NCBI GenBank assembly: GCA_030248135.1
Contig: JASANC010002495.1
Span: 1-64,000 of the forward strand
Reading direction: 5' to 3'
Source of the DNA: Theristus sp. LFF4_11
Lineage: Eukaryota > Nematoda > Chromadorea > Monhysterida > Xyalidae
DNA: 64,000 nucleotides
Part shown: in pieces, positions 1 to 17,000 of the stretch
Layout of the letters: each line of letters starts with the position of its first letter
Numbering within the stretch: the first letter of the stretch is position 1
Notes under the pieces: model-generated
The model's input: only the letters and a program-made list of their open reading frames with translations
Databases searched by the model: none
Told to the model about the DNA's origin: nothing
Made by a program: the position numbers and the translations under genes

Positions 1-65
1 CAGTTGCAACATGCTTAATCACAGCCAACCAGCAGGCAACGGTGTGTCTCCGCAGCTACACTGAC

Positions 66-2365
66 CTGCAACTGTGTGCAGTACAACACGATCTGCGAGG
101 AAGGCTTCAGGAAGGCGGTCAACCGCTGCACGGTCTCCATCAACGGCAGCGATCGTGCGACGACGACCAGTGAGTCCATCTGTCCTTTGTTCAACTGTTC
201 TTCCACGAATTTATGGCGAACCGCTCGTTCACCGCGGCGTTTCCTGCGCTCCGCCCAGACTTCCGGTGGCACCGGCAGTTTCGCGGTGTGCTGCCGCTCG
301 TCTTCATCAGCTGCATCCGCTGCCTCAACCACTCGAGCACAATACGAACGCGGTCGAGAGGAAGACGTCACGGTTGATGCTGTCGATTCTGATTCAGGCG
401 ACTGCGCGGTCGTGGCAGTCGGCACAATGTACGAGACGGGAAATGGGTAGAACGTGTTCAGTATCTGGGAAAGTGTAAGACAGAGTGATCGTTGTCATCG
501 CAGTACTTGCGCACCAGCCCAGCCAACCTGTTGCGAGATTCAAGTCTGATCAATACATTGATCGTTTAGCAGCCTGAAAGCAAATCACAGCAGAGGCCAG
601 TCGATTCCCTCGGACTGGTGGCCTAACGCATGCAGGCAAGCCACCATGAGCACATGGAAAACCATGAAACATCCGTGAATGAGGCACTGATTTCGCAAAT
701 GCTGCATTCACCTTCTGGGCAAAGTTCATCGCATGCACGCACGGGATGCCCTGTGCCTGCTCGTGCCGATGCAAGTGCACGCACATGCCGTGGCCGCCGA
801 GTCGCTCGAGCACGCCCGCTGTGATCAGGCCCTGGCACTGCTCCACCACCAGCACGCGACTGCCGTAATGCACGTTCATTTTCGCCAGCATCTCCGCCAG
901 TTGGTCGATGCGCAAATTCGCCACTCGTTCCGCCTCCTGTGAACAGTCGTTGAGTGTTGGTAAGCCAATTTGCGGTGAGCTTGAATGCTTTGTTGTTGTT
1001 GTTGTTCTCTGCCGCTCACTACTGCGAAAAGGTGTTGCACCTCAGTGGCACGTGAGGACCACCTCACTCCAGAACAAAGCCTGTTGCAGTGCAACCTGAT
1101 GTTGTTGGTTTATATTGTAACGCGTGGCGTGGTGGTGAGTGAATTTTCTTGTAACAAACCATAACTTTTGGTACTGTTGCTGTGATAATTGACTGGTACC
1201 GCACGACTTAAACTAAATTTTATGAACTAGGGTGCAACTGAACCTTGTGATAATAAGACTCAGCAATCAGTCGAATCGTGGGCTTCAGAATCAGCAGTCG
1301 GTCGCCATGTTTCTTGGTTTTTCGTCTCACGTATTTCTCTTGCGAATATTCGTTGCGGTCCGCGAATGAAGCATTCCCTAAATGAAAACATCAAAATCCA
1401 GCAGAAAGCTTGCTGTCCATTGCCAAACGACAAATGTATGGTGTGGTGTAAATGCAGTAAAACCAGTCCATTTAAACCCAGCTTGCTCATTGGGATGGTG
1501 CCATGGTGGACAAATCAATGAGCAATTGTGAGTCAAGCGAAGACAAAAAATAATCAAAAAAACCCGCCACCGACCAGCCACCAATCTCGACACGATCTCA
1601 TCGCCTGCCGTGCCACTGCGTTTCATGGCGAGCACATCCTCCTCCACCAATTGCTGTTTGCCCGCGTGCGCTTTCTTGTGCTCATTTTCAGTTTCGTCGA
1701 TGCGAGCGCGCTTCTCACCGTTTGGCTCACCACCATTCAAGTCTCGTTCTACACTTGCGATCACAGAAGTTGCATTACTGGCACTCGCTTCCGTCGCTTC
1801 CGATACTGGTTCACCTGCTGGTAAATCTTCCGGAGCAGCTGTCTCCAGGTCGAAGTCTGCGGTGACGATGCTCAACAGATCTTCGGAGGTCAGCAGATGA
1901 AGATGTCCGCCTGGTGGAAAGGAACACGAAAATTATGACACAACGACAAGGATTCTTGTTTGCTGTCTTGATCTCGCAGCGAGTAAAATGTCATCTGAAT
2001 TTTTAGCATCCACGTAGAACTGGTGTAAACTGGATGATCGAAGCGTTCGATGATTCTGAGCTTGGGCAAAAGCGGTCGGTTGATCAACTGTATCGGTGTC
2101 ACATCAATCAGAAAAACACTTTGAACGAAAGCATAACTGACAAAGTCTACGCTTAGAAATGTCAATCACCTTGTTTCACGTCGAACACACTTCCATATCG
2201 CTTGCCAAACGCGTTATCGGGCACGAACTTTAGTTTCTCAATCAGTGCCGTCTTTTTTCGCACCAATTTCACGAGCCGTGGGTAGCTGCCGCCCAATTTT
2301 TGAATCACAGCGTGCGAATTTTGAAGAATTGTGTTGTCAGCAGACTGATCACAAGATGACGTCAT
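66..2365 (-). CDS. TRMT6: tRNA (adenine-58-N1)-methyltransferase non-catalytic subunit TRMT6, partial (3' end outside window)
   Basis: TRMT6 (yeast Gcd10/Trm6) pairs with the catalytic subunit TRMT61A to methylate A58 in the T-loop of tRNA in the nucleus; it binds RNA but lacks a working SAM site. Exons, 5' to 3' on the minus strand: 2365-2170, 1910-1575, 1377-1244, 936-688, 464-66. Phases agree at every junction (196, 336, 134, 249, 399 nt; 438 codons so far). Family landmarks seen: DNAFGKRYGSVFDV near the N-terminus, QLVEEDVLAMKRSG, EYSQEKYVRRK, then LRIDQLAEMLAKMNVHYGSRVLVVE, the analogue of the human TLAQMLT...NKMIVMETCAGL region (shown here in abbreviated form), and SQIVLYCTQLQ at the end of the last exon. 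Exon 2 carries an acidic, low-complexity insert. The start at 2365 is the first ATG in frame. A GT donor follows at 65, so one or more 3' exons lie left of the window. Confidence 0.9.
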
Positions 2366-3628
2366 GCCGTCACGACTGATACTCAATCTGAAAAGTGCTA
2401 GTTGACCGTCTTCATTTCGTCACAAAATACTTCCATGTCATAAATCGAACTTATTTCCAGTTTAACTTTGTTCACTTTTATGAAAGAAAACAAAAAGCCG
2501 GAATTGCATACGGTAACTTGACAAGTTGCGTTGCAGGCACCATACAGAGAAGGTCACTTTTTAAAGCGTGCACTTCTTGTGTTGTTTGCAGGCAAAAAAA
2601 CGAAAAACACGTTTTTTGACTTTACATGTCTGCTCTTGATGAATTATACGCTTGTAACTTCAGGTCAGATTCAGACACAATCTTTATTGCAAAATTGCAA
2701 CAGATATTGCGATTTGTAATGTTTTTGAAATCAGTAACCGAAAACTTTTTTCCAAATTAGCCTCAGAACTCAGATCGTACATTGTATCTGTGGATGAATA
2801 ATCGCAACAATACATCCATCCATAAGCACTTTGCACATCCGAATCCAACTCAATCCTTCAAAGGTGTATTTTGCACATTAATATTTGCATGTGGAGTGCA
2901 CCTGACTACCGATACTTTGGGAACTCGCTTATGGAATTGAGAAGTTGCATATATCAGCACGCAACACACAAATTCCACAAACACTAAGACACTGTCGTGG
3001 TTGTTTGTGTTTTAAAGACTGCAGTTTCAGCGCACTTGCACAAATCAAGTGATTTTTTAATTTTTTCTTACCTTGCCTGGTCAGTTAATTCAATACTGAC
3101 AAACTGATAGCGAATTTTCTGCAACTAGTTTCGGTCAACTTCTAAACCTCATCTGCTAATACTGCTTAACTATACTGTCATTCAGGTCTTGTGTTTTCAT
3201 TCAGTTCAGTGCTATTTGTTAAGCGGCGGTGTAAAACTCTAAAATGATTTTCGGTAGAAATGTGTAATTCATTAACACCCGCACTTGAAAAACTAGTGTG
3301 TTAAAACGGTGTACCATGTGAAAAACAATTCATTTCAAGTTTTTTTGAAACTTCACACTGAATCAAAAAGACATTCAAACACTCAACAACCGGGCAATAA
3401 AATTTATGCTTTTTATAATGCACACCGGTGGGTTGTGAATTATAAAAACTCGCCAATTGCGAGTTTTCTTTTTGCTGACTTAATTTTGTTAACGTTTTGT
3501 TACCTGCTGTATTTTTTCTTATTGCTGGTTTTGTGAATGAAACCAATTGGTATCTGTGAAAAAGTGCATTCCAATTTCGAGACCATCTTTGTTTCAACAC
3601 TTGCGTATTTTAGGTAAACCAAAGCAGC
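2366..3628. other. intergenic stretch between divergent genes
   Basis: AT-rich spacer between the starts of TRMT6 (minus) and the secreted-protein gene (plus). No ORF here has a recognisable motif. An AG acceptor (tattttag) at about 3605-3612, just before the downstream ATG, suggests that the plus-strand gene has an intron in its 5' UTR or is trans-spliced. Both promoters presumably lie here, but I see no clear core element. Confidence 0.5.
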
Positions 3629-4270
3629 ATGTACTCCGGCGGCAGCGTGTCAATCCGACTACTGCAGTGCATTTTAATCGTGAGCCTCAGCGCAATCCCC
3701 ACAACGAAGTGCGAAACCGCAGGGCTAAGTCGACACGACCACTGGTGGACATCGTCGGAGGAGTTCAGCGGCTCAGATGAGCACTCTGCTACGATTGGCC
3801 AGCTCGATTCGTGGCACCCATCCGACCATCCTGGCAGCTTTCCATTCTTGAGCGGTCTGCAAACGAGGAATCTCGTGAAACGGCAGGCACGCCGCCGACC
3901 ACCCAGCTCCAGTGGCGGCATCACGTCGCTGCAGAACTCGCACACGCCGGCGAGTCGCATCCGCTGCGAGCACCGGTGCAGTGTGCACTTCATGTTGCCG
4001 TGCTCGTTCCCGGCCTTGCACGCGTGTCACCAGCGGCACTGCGAGGACACGTGTCGCCTGATCGGCAAGGCCGTCAACAGCTGCTTCTGTCGCACGATCG
4101 TCAGTGCGCCCTCGGACGAGCACTCCGAGCAGCGACGAACGACCAGCTCGAGGCGGACCAACAAACGAACGAAGGCACCACAGAGCGTCACGTTTCGATC
4201 GTGCTTCTGTCAACCGCAGCAAGATGAAATCGATGAAGCAAGGCAGACCATTGCACTCGCGCGCGGATGA
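3629..4270 (+). CDS. secreted cysteine-rich protein, proprotein-like, function unknown
   Basis: Single coding exon of 213 aa, not recognised by family. The N-terminus (MYSGGSVSIRLLQCILIVSL, then SAIPTTKC) reads as a signal peptide. A Ser/His/Gly-rich stretch follows, then basic LVKRQARRR, a plausible furin-type cleavage site near residue 90. After it comes a compact block of eight cysteines with spacing C-x3-C-x7-C-x7-C-x4-C-x3-C-x9-C-x1-C. The CxxxC followed by CxC is the spacing seen in cysteine-stabilised alpha-beta peptides such as invertebrate defensins, but I cannot show homology. Two more cysteines (SCFC) lie near the C-terminus, which is otherwise basic and Ser/Thr-rich. The ATG follows closely after an AG acceptor at 3611-3612, and a polyadenylation signal lies 80 nt after the stop. 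It is the only plus-strand gene among four minus-strand genes. Confidence 0.7.
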   Translation: MYSGGSVSIRLLQCILIVSLSAIPTTKCETAGLSRHDHWWTSSEEFSGSDEHSATIGQLDSWHPSDHPGSFPFLSGLQTRNLVKRQARRRPPSSSGGITSLQNSHTPASRIRCEHRCSVHFMLPCSFPALHACHQRHCEDTCRLIGKAVNSCFCRTIVSAPSDEHSEQRRTTSSRRTNKRTKAPQSVTFRSCFCQPQQDEIDEARQTIALARG

Positions 4271-4351
4271 CGCAACGTCAATGATAGCCAGACTGACACA
4301 GTGAGCGACTATTCGGTGTTGAAAGTAAGTGTATTGTAAACTGGGTCGCGA

Positions 4352-4357
4352 AATAAA
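4352..4357 (+). promoter_or_regulatory. polyadenylation signal AATAAA
   Basis: AATAAA, overlapped by further AATAAA-like repeats, lies about 80 nt after the stop codon of the cysteine-rich protein gene. The remainder of 4271-5050, up to the SAE1 stop codon, shows nothing else that I can support. Confidence 0.55.
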
Positions 4358-5050
4358 ATAAAACGAAATGAAATGAAAAACATGGTGTGAAAGAAAGGGA
4401 CGGTGTTGACTGTTGATATGTTGTCATCAAGATTGCAACTTGTATTCTGTTTACCCGACCACTGCGACTGTACCTTAGGGGAAACGCACTTTCGAAGTAA
4501 TAATCGACTCAAGAAAAAACCAACCATAGTTTTTTAACGCAGTTGCATTTACAATCTTAGGTAGCCAGAAATAACGAAAAAATAACTGCGTCAACCACAA
4601 GAAAAGACTGTTATGCATACCGTTGCAAATTGTCGTCGGCGTTTGCTTCAACTGCATTCGTTCTTGTCGATAAGCCTGTTGTTTGTGGTTTATAAATCGA
4701 CGACTCAACACCGAAAATTGGTGATCCAAACTGACATCGCTGGAAAATTTATGGTTTTTTTCAAGAACAATGCAAACTTCATAAAATAACAAGCATTTTT
4801 AATAGTAATTAAGAGTAGTCGTGTCGTAATACGACATTGAAATTGTAAAACCAATTGAAGCAAGTTTGTTCTCATCTCAACTTTCATTGAACAGTTCAAA
4901 ATAATTGCAGTGGAGTAAACCGAGAAAAACAACGAATCAATAAAGCAAAAAACGAGCAATATCAACACAAAATGAAAACATCCACGAACATATGAAAAAC
5001 CACCGGCGTTCTTTCACATCGTGAAAATCACAAAAGTGATGATTCAGTTT

Positions 5051-7554
5051 TCAGAAAGTGACAGGCGGCGTTTTGACGACGACTCCCGTGGCGTCCAGCG
5101 CGTTGTAGACGAACGTGTTGTGCAGAGGTCGGTCTTTCTGTGAGAGCGCCTGAGAACGGCAAAACTGCGGCACGTCTAACAAACCTTCAAAATACCGAGA
5201 CATTGGATTTTGTCACAAAAAGTGAAACTGAATTAGCAACTACTGTTGACCTTGATCATTTCCTGCGCCATGATGCCACCGACAACGGCGGAAACCGGAT
5301 GAAAGTCACCGTAGCAATAGCTGAAAAACAGTTTTGTTTTCACGAATGCTATCTGACAAGCAATTTTTGAATTCAAAAAAAATCTAGAAGTGCAACTTGC
5401 AACAGAACACAAGAGATGCGCGCACTCCTCAAAATCGTCCGGCGCACACTTGACATCCTCCTTGCTCAGCCTGTATTTCTTCAGCACATCCAACCAACAG
5501 TCGCGCAGCACCGATTTGTTTGCCGATAACTCTGCTTTCGGGATGTTCAACTTGCTCAGTGCTGCTTGGATTGCTAAAAACAGAAAACTATGTCATTACA
5601 GTTGTTTAACGTCTGTTTGAACAATCGAGCAGCCATTCAGCCAATCAGCGTCTTTCACTTGAATTGCTTCATACTTTGTATCACATAAAAGGCGACAGGC
5701 GTTTTGCGGCGCATCACATCCGTGACGCCCTTCACTGGCCACGGCTCCAGCAACGACTCAGCGTGCGACGTGAACTTCATCGTCTGCAATGAAAAGCAAA
5801 TAAAAAATAAGCATTAAAAGAGTTTTTATCCACATCAGATTCGGAGTTTCAACAACATATTTGTGGAACTCCCAGAGAGTAAGCGCTCAAGCTATGAAGC
5901 TATGACCAATTCCTCAATCCAACCAATGAGTGAACTGACTGTTGGTCTACCTGCTTCACCATCTCGGTTGTCTCATCAGTCGGTTTCGATTCAGCCATTC
6001 TCCTACGTTTCTCAGTCGGTTCATAATCGAGAGTTTTGTCCGGATTGTTTGCGTCTTGCACGAACGAGACGACGTCAGCAGTGTCGTTGTCAACTTCCTC
6101 AACCAGCTGAATGTCTTTGTCTTTGGCGTTCGTGTGCGAGCTTGCCGTGATCTTGCGCTCTCTGCAAAACGGCTTCCTTGGGTGTTATGATTGTAATACG
6201 GTGACCAAGAAAATGTTTGCATTGTTTCCGATTCTCCACTGTTTTTCTTTTGATGAGCTTTAAAAGTCCAAATTTTAAAACTAGGTTAAGAGAGTAGAAA
6301 CCTGGTCGGAGAAACATCTCATTTTATTCTGACTGAACTGTAGTCATGCGCGTGTTTCAGGCTTTACAAGTTGCCTATCACAAAACAACGCACAAAAACG
6401 CTCACTCACTCCACAAACTCAAATTTGTCACCAAAATCGCTGAACGAATAGCCGAACCATCCGAACACGTCGCCGCAGCAAAAGGCGATTTTCAGCTTTC
6501 GACAGATTTCGGAGATTTTTAGATTCGTCTCTGCTGACTGACCGATGACACAAACCAGATCGAGGTCGGTGCTCTCTCGAAAGAATGTTTCGTCCAATTC
6601 ATGAATGCTCGATTTTGCGGTCAGTTGAACGTTCGGATTCAGTGTCTGACACCGCGGCACGCACGCCTCAGCACGCTGCACGGAAACAAAAAAGCACCGC
6701 AGTTTGCTTATAAGTGAAAAGGTAGCTTTTTGGCATTAACACATGGCACCTTGCTGGCCGGAGACAAAAGAAGTAAACAAAAAAGGTCACGCACGTTGTT
6801 ACTCGTGGACTCATCCGACAGCAGAAAGTTTGACGAACGATCACTGTGACTGACCTAAAAAATGCCACATCGTTACTTTTACTTCTAGTGTTCAGCAATC
6901 AAACATGTGTAAAGGCCCGTTGATACCTGACAGCACGGCACGTCACGTCTTCGTTCATACCTTACATATGCAGACGTACGTCAAGTATGAACGAACGCAA
7001 ATCCTAAACTTATACGACACGTCACTTTTGGATTTGCGTTCGTTTGCAGCTGACGTACGCCTGCATACTTCAGGTATAAACGGGCCTGAAATTAGCCAGG
7101 GCTTGAATTTCGATGCACGTGTAGGTTGCCAAATGCATGAATCATGGCATGAGTTTGCAGATGCTCCACCAGTCAGCCGACTCATATCCAATCGAGCAAC
7201 CCACCGTTTCGGAATCGACCACCGTCAAACTTTTCAGTCCAGCCAACATGAGATTCTTGGCCACTTCGGCACCCAAGGCAGTCATGCCAACCAAGAGAAC
7301 ACTCGCGTTGCGAAGCCTGCAATAAAAAAAGAAATCACACAAAAGGAGACTGGAACCAGAGTGACACGGTTTGCAACTTTGATTCGCGAAATTATCATTG
7401 AACAGAAAATACCGCAACAACAATGGAGCTCAAACGAAAACCTGGTTTGTGCTTCGAGACCCCAGAGTCTGATCTGACGGTCGTACAACGCAGCCTCGGC
7501 CTCTGTGATGTTGCTGCCCTCTGAGTCGGCTGAAGCTGACGCCACCATCACCAT
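5051..7554 (-). CDS. SAE1: SUMO-activating enzyme subunit 1 (AOS1/SAE1)
   Basis: SAE1 is the non-catalytic half of the SUMO E1; with UBA2 it adenylates SUMO and passes it to the E1 cysteine in the nucleus. Nine exons: 7554-7442, 7316-7205, 6854-6795, 6675-6410, 6161-5951, 5783-5675, 5573-5411, 5320-5251, 5137-5051. They sum to 1191 nt (396 aa), against about 346 aa in human. Landmarks in order: EAALYDRQIRLWGLEAQTR at the N-terminus; the nucleotide-binding segment VLLVGMTALGAEVAKNLMLAG; NPNVQL; CGDVFGWFGYSFSDFGDKFEFVE; an acidic, lineage-variable stretch rich in Asp/Glu/Lys ending TTEMVKQ; PVSAVVGGIMAQEMIK near the end; and a final PPVTF. As expected for this subunit there is no E1 catalytic cysteine domain. 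The extra length lies mainly in the acidic insert of exon 5. Start at the ATG at 7554. Confidence 0.95.
6914..7086. mobile_element. MITE, GGCCCGTTnATACnTGA family
   Basis: Palindromic element in SAE1 intron 2. The left end GGCCCGTTGATACCTGA is answered by TCAGGTATAAACGGGCC at the right. Inside are tACGTCA/TGACGTAc palindromes. Relatives occur at about 50206-50488, 56735-56860, 57246-57340 and 62417-62535. No coding capacity. Confidence 0.75.
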
Positions 7555-8490
7555 TGTTGCTGACACTTGCGGGCGTGCTGGAGTTCAAATAGACCGTCGC
7601 AGAACTCGTCACCTCTGAAATACTCCCAGTTCCGTCTTGGTGCGGTGCTTGTTTTTGTTAATTTGTTTAACAGAATTCAAAACTTGCGAGCAACAAATTC
7701 TTACAAAGTGAACACTTTTTTGAAATAACAATTTTACAAATCGGGCTTCTTAACCCACAAACTCTCGGTACAGACCAAATTGCTGCCAAGACTCAAAATC
7801 AGTTTTTATACAGTCTGATATCACAGAACATACTTGGCAAAAAACAAACAAAAAATAACAATAAAACACACACAGTGTGTCGTGTATTGAACAAAAAACA
7901 AGATAGATAATGTTTGAAAAGCTCAAAACCGTTAGGATTCTGTTATCACGCTAAAATGAAACATTACCGGTGTCGGTGTGTGAACGATAGAATCAAATGG
8001 GAAATTGGAGCACAAACAAACGATAGAACGAAGAACGAACGATCTCTATCAAGAAGGAAAATTCAAATCACCATTTTCAGTTGTAGCAGCTTCATTGTTG
8101 TAGCCTCGATTTTCAGATGGTCTTCGGTCTATACAAACAAGCAACAAATTTTCCATTCGAGATTGTTAGTTTCAATGAAAACACAGAATTACCACCAAAA
8201 CCTGGAATCCGATCGAGGCCACCGTGGCACTCACCAATGGTTAACGCATCCTCGGGTGCCGTCTGCTGCGACGCAGAGGCTGCATCGAGCCACGGCGCAT
8301 CGACGCACAACACGGACGCGCGCGGCAGGAACGCTTGCACAAACTGAATTGCAATTGAATCCGTAATCGTGGTGAAAAACCGATGATCGACATAATGATC
8401 GCAATATGCTTAGTTCGTTAAAAGGCACTTTTGCAAAACTTCAGTGCACAGCAAAACTGCAAAAACAGCTGCAAGAAGTTTGCTAGACCT
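7555..8490. other. spacer between SAE1 and the NRAMP gene
   Basis: AT-rich, without a convincing exon. It contains the upstream flank of SAE1 and the 3' flank of the NRAMP gene. Short open frames at 8113-8366 have no motif that I recognise. Confidence 0.4.
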
Positions 8491-12804
<4,314 letters not shown>

Positions 12805-14054
12805 ACAAACCTCACAACGATAATAGTAAATATAGCTGAGGGACTTTTTCAGATCGTTCAGCGATCACAATGCGCTTCCGACAAATTCCGATACATTTTT
12901 TTCATTTTCATAAGTTTCTATAGTAAGCGTTAAGTTTCTTGTACAAGTTGTTTTCTGAAAAACAAACAATCAATCTGTAAACAACTCAGTAGCAACAATG
13001 ATCCAAACACAAAAAAGATAAGTTATAAAAACAATTACTGCGTTTCTACGGTTAATAAATCGATGAAATGTGATGCACCGAAATGTGTTTTATCACAACA
13101 ATACCGATTCCTTTAGAAAATATGTTCAATACAACGTCAAAATAAAGTAGTTGTGTGGCGTAGGGACATCGGGTGGGTGCAGGACCGATATGAATAACAT
13201 GAAGCTATCGGTATGCAGCACAAAATTGCACATAGATTTTTTTACAAACAAAAACACGTTCAAATTGTGGAAGTAGGACAACAATTCGACAAATCGTGCC
13301 TGTGCAGCCAATCAAATGACAAAAACCGCAAACAAATGACAATTTTAAAATTTATCTTACTTTAGAAATGAAATTGCAATCGAACCACAAGGAAGTATGT
13401 TCATCACGTTCATGACCATGAAAACGGGTTTTTCAAAAGGGGGCGTAGCCACATTGCGAAGCACAGCCGCCTTTTTAGATTTTACAGTGCTCTGCAACAC
13501 AGAAACGCACCCAGCTTTACAAACATAAAACGTCATTTCGTTTTCACTACCCGATTGTATCTACACACACTGATGTTATTCAATAATCAGAACCATAAAA
13601 CATGTGGTTAGGATGTTTCTAAAATATGAAAACAACAGAATTAATTATGGTATTGAAATTTAAGTGGAAAAACTATGAGGCATGAACGACGACAAAGGAA
13701 GAGCTAAAAATTGAGTTGAGAACAGAAAACTCAAAAAAATTACCGCAGGCAGCAGAATTTACCCGGTAAACCATACATGTATAATGACACAAATGTGAAA
13801 ACTATTATGCTGATTTGCAAACATACGAATCACACACAGCACAACCGAAATTATTTGAAACTTTTGTGGACTATCACAAAACAAAACTGCTGCACCAAGC
13901 TTATTGCTCTGATGAATTATCACATTGAAACTGAGAGAGCTTTGTTGTAAAATGATATAAACTGAGTAAGAAGCTTATAAATTTTGCTTTCGAATTTATC
14001 TGAGATATTTATTTACAGGTAATTTAGAAACATAATCAAAAAATTGTTTTTTTA
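12805..14054. other. AT-rich spacer
   Basis: About 1.25 kb between the NRAMP start and the AKAP10 stop. I see no exon with family similarity, only AT-rich unique sequence with short runs. It should contain the NRAMP promoter and the AKAP10 3' UTR. Confidence 0.5.
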
Positions 14055-17000
14055 TTACAACACTGCACCGTTGCACTGCTCTTGAATATCGCGTACAATT
14101 AGATCGGCCAGCTGATTGGCAATCAATTCTTCTTCCTGGAGCAACACTTTGTTCTTTTTCCAGCATGTCTGCCTATCCTCATGTGATGATAATTTGCTAA
14201 ATTAAGTGCAAAAAAGCAAAGCTGTTCACCTGATCGTTTTTACCAATGATGCTTCTGACTCGTTTTCCTGCAAAAGAAAGGAACATTTTGCTCCTGAACA
14301 GTGGAAAATCAACAAAATAAAGGCTCATCGGTCTACTCCAGTTTTAATCAGTCACTCAACACATAAAGTTTCAAACTTTTCGCATTGAACTAAACCAGCT
14401 CCTAAAATGGTGCTTATTTTCAGCACCGAAAACCAGTGGCCCAGAGCGTCGTACCAATCTCCAATTTCGAGGCACCCTTGTCGGCGTCCGCTGGCTCGTA
14501 GTGACGTACGTAGCGGCCAAGGCGATCAACATGCGCAAGTGAAAAGCTGCAAGCGTAACGTACAGCCGTCGGTGAACTGTTTTGTCGCAAATGGCCCATT
14601 TAAACGTACATGTTCTTCGGGCTGTTGATATCAATCAACCTTTTTCTGCAATCATAGCAGAATAACGCAAGCCAACAAAGAAACCACCGAAATCACACTC
14701 ACCCAGAGCGGCAGTCATTGCTGGCATGGTTGATCGTGGTGCGTTCCCACAAAGGCACCGCTTCAGCCACGTCCACCGCGGACGCCGTGTCCCCCTGGGC
14801 GTGGCGTTGTCTGCGTGGACTGGCGCTGGCTGCGTTGTGCGTCTGCTGTGCGAGCAGCGTGTTGCGCAGGCGTCCGTAGTCGAGTGCAGTGCTGCTCGCG
14901 GTGGTGCCGCTCGACGACACGTCGCTCGTGCTGCCTGTGCCAGCAACACCACACATCCAGTGAGCACAGCCGCCACTCACCAAAATGCAACCACTGCCCA
15001 CCTCTAGCGCGTTTCGGCCGATGCAACGAAGGCAGCTCGATCGTGGTGTCGACGGTGTGCCGCAGCTCACTGACGTACTGCTCGTACAGGCGACACGACA
15101 CGAAGCGAGCCAGGTAAATCTAGCCATGCAATACAAGCATACTTTATACAGTTTCTGATCAACCACTTCAATTCCACCCCATCTAATTCCATTGGCGGCC
15201 GTATCAGCCACCACCAGTGACATCTTTGCGTAGCAACTGTTTGGCAGCGCCGTCGCAGCACCGCTGACCTGCTGCAGTGTGTTATAGACAATGCGTTGTG
15301 CGAGTGCGAAACAGTCTGCCAACGGGCCGCCCTCCCTACAGATGTTGTTCTCCACGGCCAACCGCGTTTGCTCGTCAAAGCCGATCGGTGTGGTCGCTTG
15401 CATCGAGATGAACCTGCACAAACAAACGCCACACAACGCTTTCCGCACGGAACTTTTCGTCCACAAAATGTGCATTTGTTTTATAGAAACAAATCCTCGA
15501 CTGAAAATCGTTTTGGTCAATTGCTCAAAACTTGGTAGACACACAGGTGGGAGATTGCTAAAGCACGCACTAGAGCGAGAACAACCCCCGCATGCTCAAT
15601 ACAGCACACAGCAATGACTCACTTGTCATATAGCACCATGGCATCGTCTTGAGCGAGTTGAGCGGTGTATGCCATTTCCGCTGTCGAACCATCATCACAC
15701 TTGTTATTATTCAGCGACGTTTCGCCAACTGACGATGCATTTTGCTGTCGTCTCATATTCTCGGAATACGATTCGGCGGCCAACCAAAATTCGATCAGTT
15801 CCTTACGCGACAGTTGATCCAGAAACTGTATGTTTTCAAAGTAACTGTACTGTGCTCGAGGAACACTGCTGAACATTGATTGCATTTGAATGTGTGCGCG
15901 TGCTAATCGCTCGTAGTAGCAGCAACGGCGTGTCAACCAGCGTGCCATACCTTTTTAGATTTGAACGCGTGTTTTTTTACTTCGCTCAACTGAAGTTGCT
16001 CAAGCCGGTTTGCATGCTTGTTTTGCTATAATCGCCCTTAATGACACCTTTTTGGTCGATCGCACAACAAAGCAATACCTCCGTGAATCTGGCCAGCAGA
16101 TTTTGATTGTCCAAAACATCAAGCATCGTTAGCGAGCCGTTGTCCAGCACTTCCAGTTGCAGCTTGCAATAGTAGACACTCTGAAGGAACTCAGCGAAAT
16201 ACCTGCAAAACAAACACAAACACTGAATGCTCACAAAAGGCACAATGTTCAGTTGAGTGAAATAGAGCCATCGAGTCAAAGTGACCTCTGCTGAAGCACG
16301 TTGTACACAAACTGCTGTGCCGGCTCGAAACAGTCAGCCTGCAACGCACCGTTTTCTGGGCAGATTCGCTCTGCAAACAAAAGCAAACAATAGTGCCATG
16401 TTTAAACCCCAATTTTGCAAACATACAAACCAACAACGTTTGCAAAATTGCTAACAAAAAGAAACATTGAAGCTAAAACATGCAAGCTCAAACGCACCAA
16501 TGACTGCATCTCTGATCGCTTGCGTTGTTTCAATGTTATGCACGGCGTCTTTGGCCAAATACTTCGCGTAGATATTTCCAGCATCTTGTTCGATCACTGC
16601 AAACAACAACCAACATGGTCCACTTTGGTGACAAATAATTTGTACGACGAAAATAAAAAAACTAAACTTGGCGTGACTGGCTGCATCCAAAGCATCTGAT
16701 TCAAATGCAGCCAATCAGCGTCAACATCAGATTGACAGCAACTTACTTCTCATTACAGTTGAGCCTTTCTCGTTGTTTTTGTTCGACCTCAATACGGACG
16801 GCACGTCATGCTGTGAATTTTGATCATCGTTTGCTCTCTGACGCAATGCGTTCATTGTTGCTTGCGTTGAAATGCGGAAGCTCTCAGAATGCAGCCAAAA
16901 CTTGACGAGATGTGAAAGACCTACGTCAGATACGTAATTGTTCAGATGTTCTCCAGCTTTTTTGCTATTTTCACCAAAAACGATGTCGTTATACAGTTGG

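Noticed and set aside
14699..15544. 281-codon open frame on the minus strand
   Set aside because: It runs through introns of AKAP10. The family-matching parts are separate exons with clear GT-AG borders, so the continuous frame is not the product.
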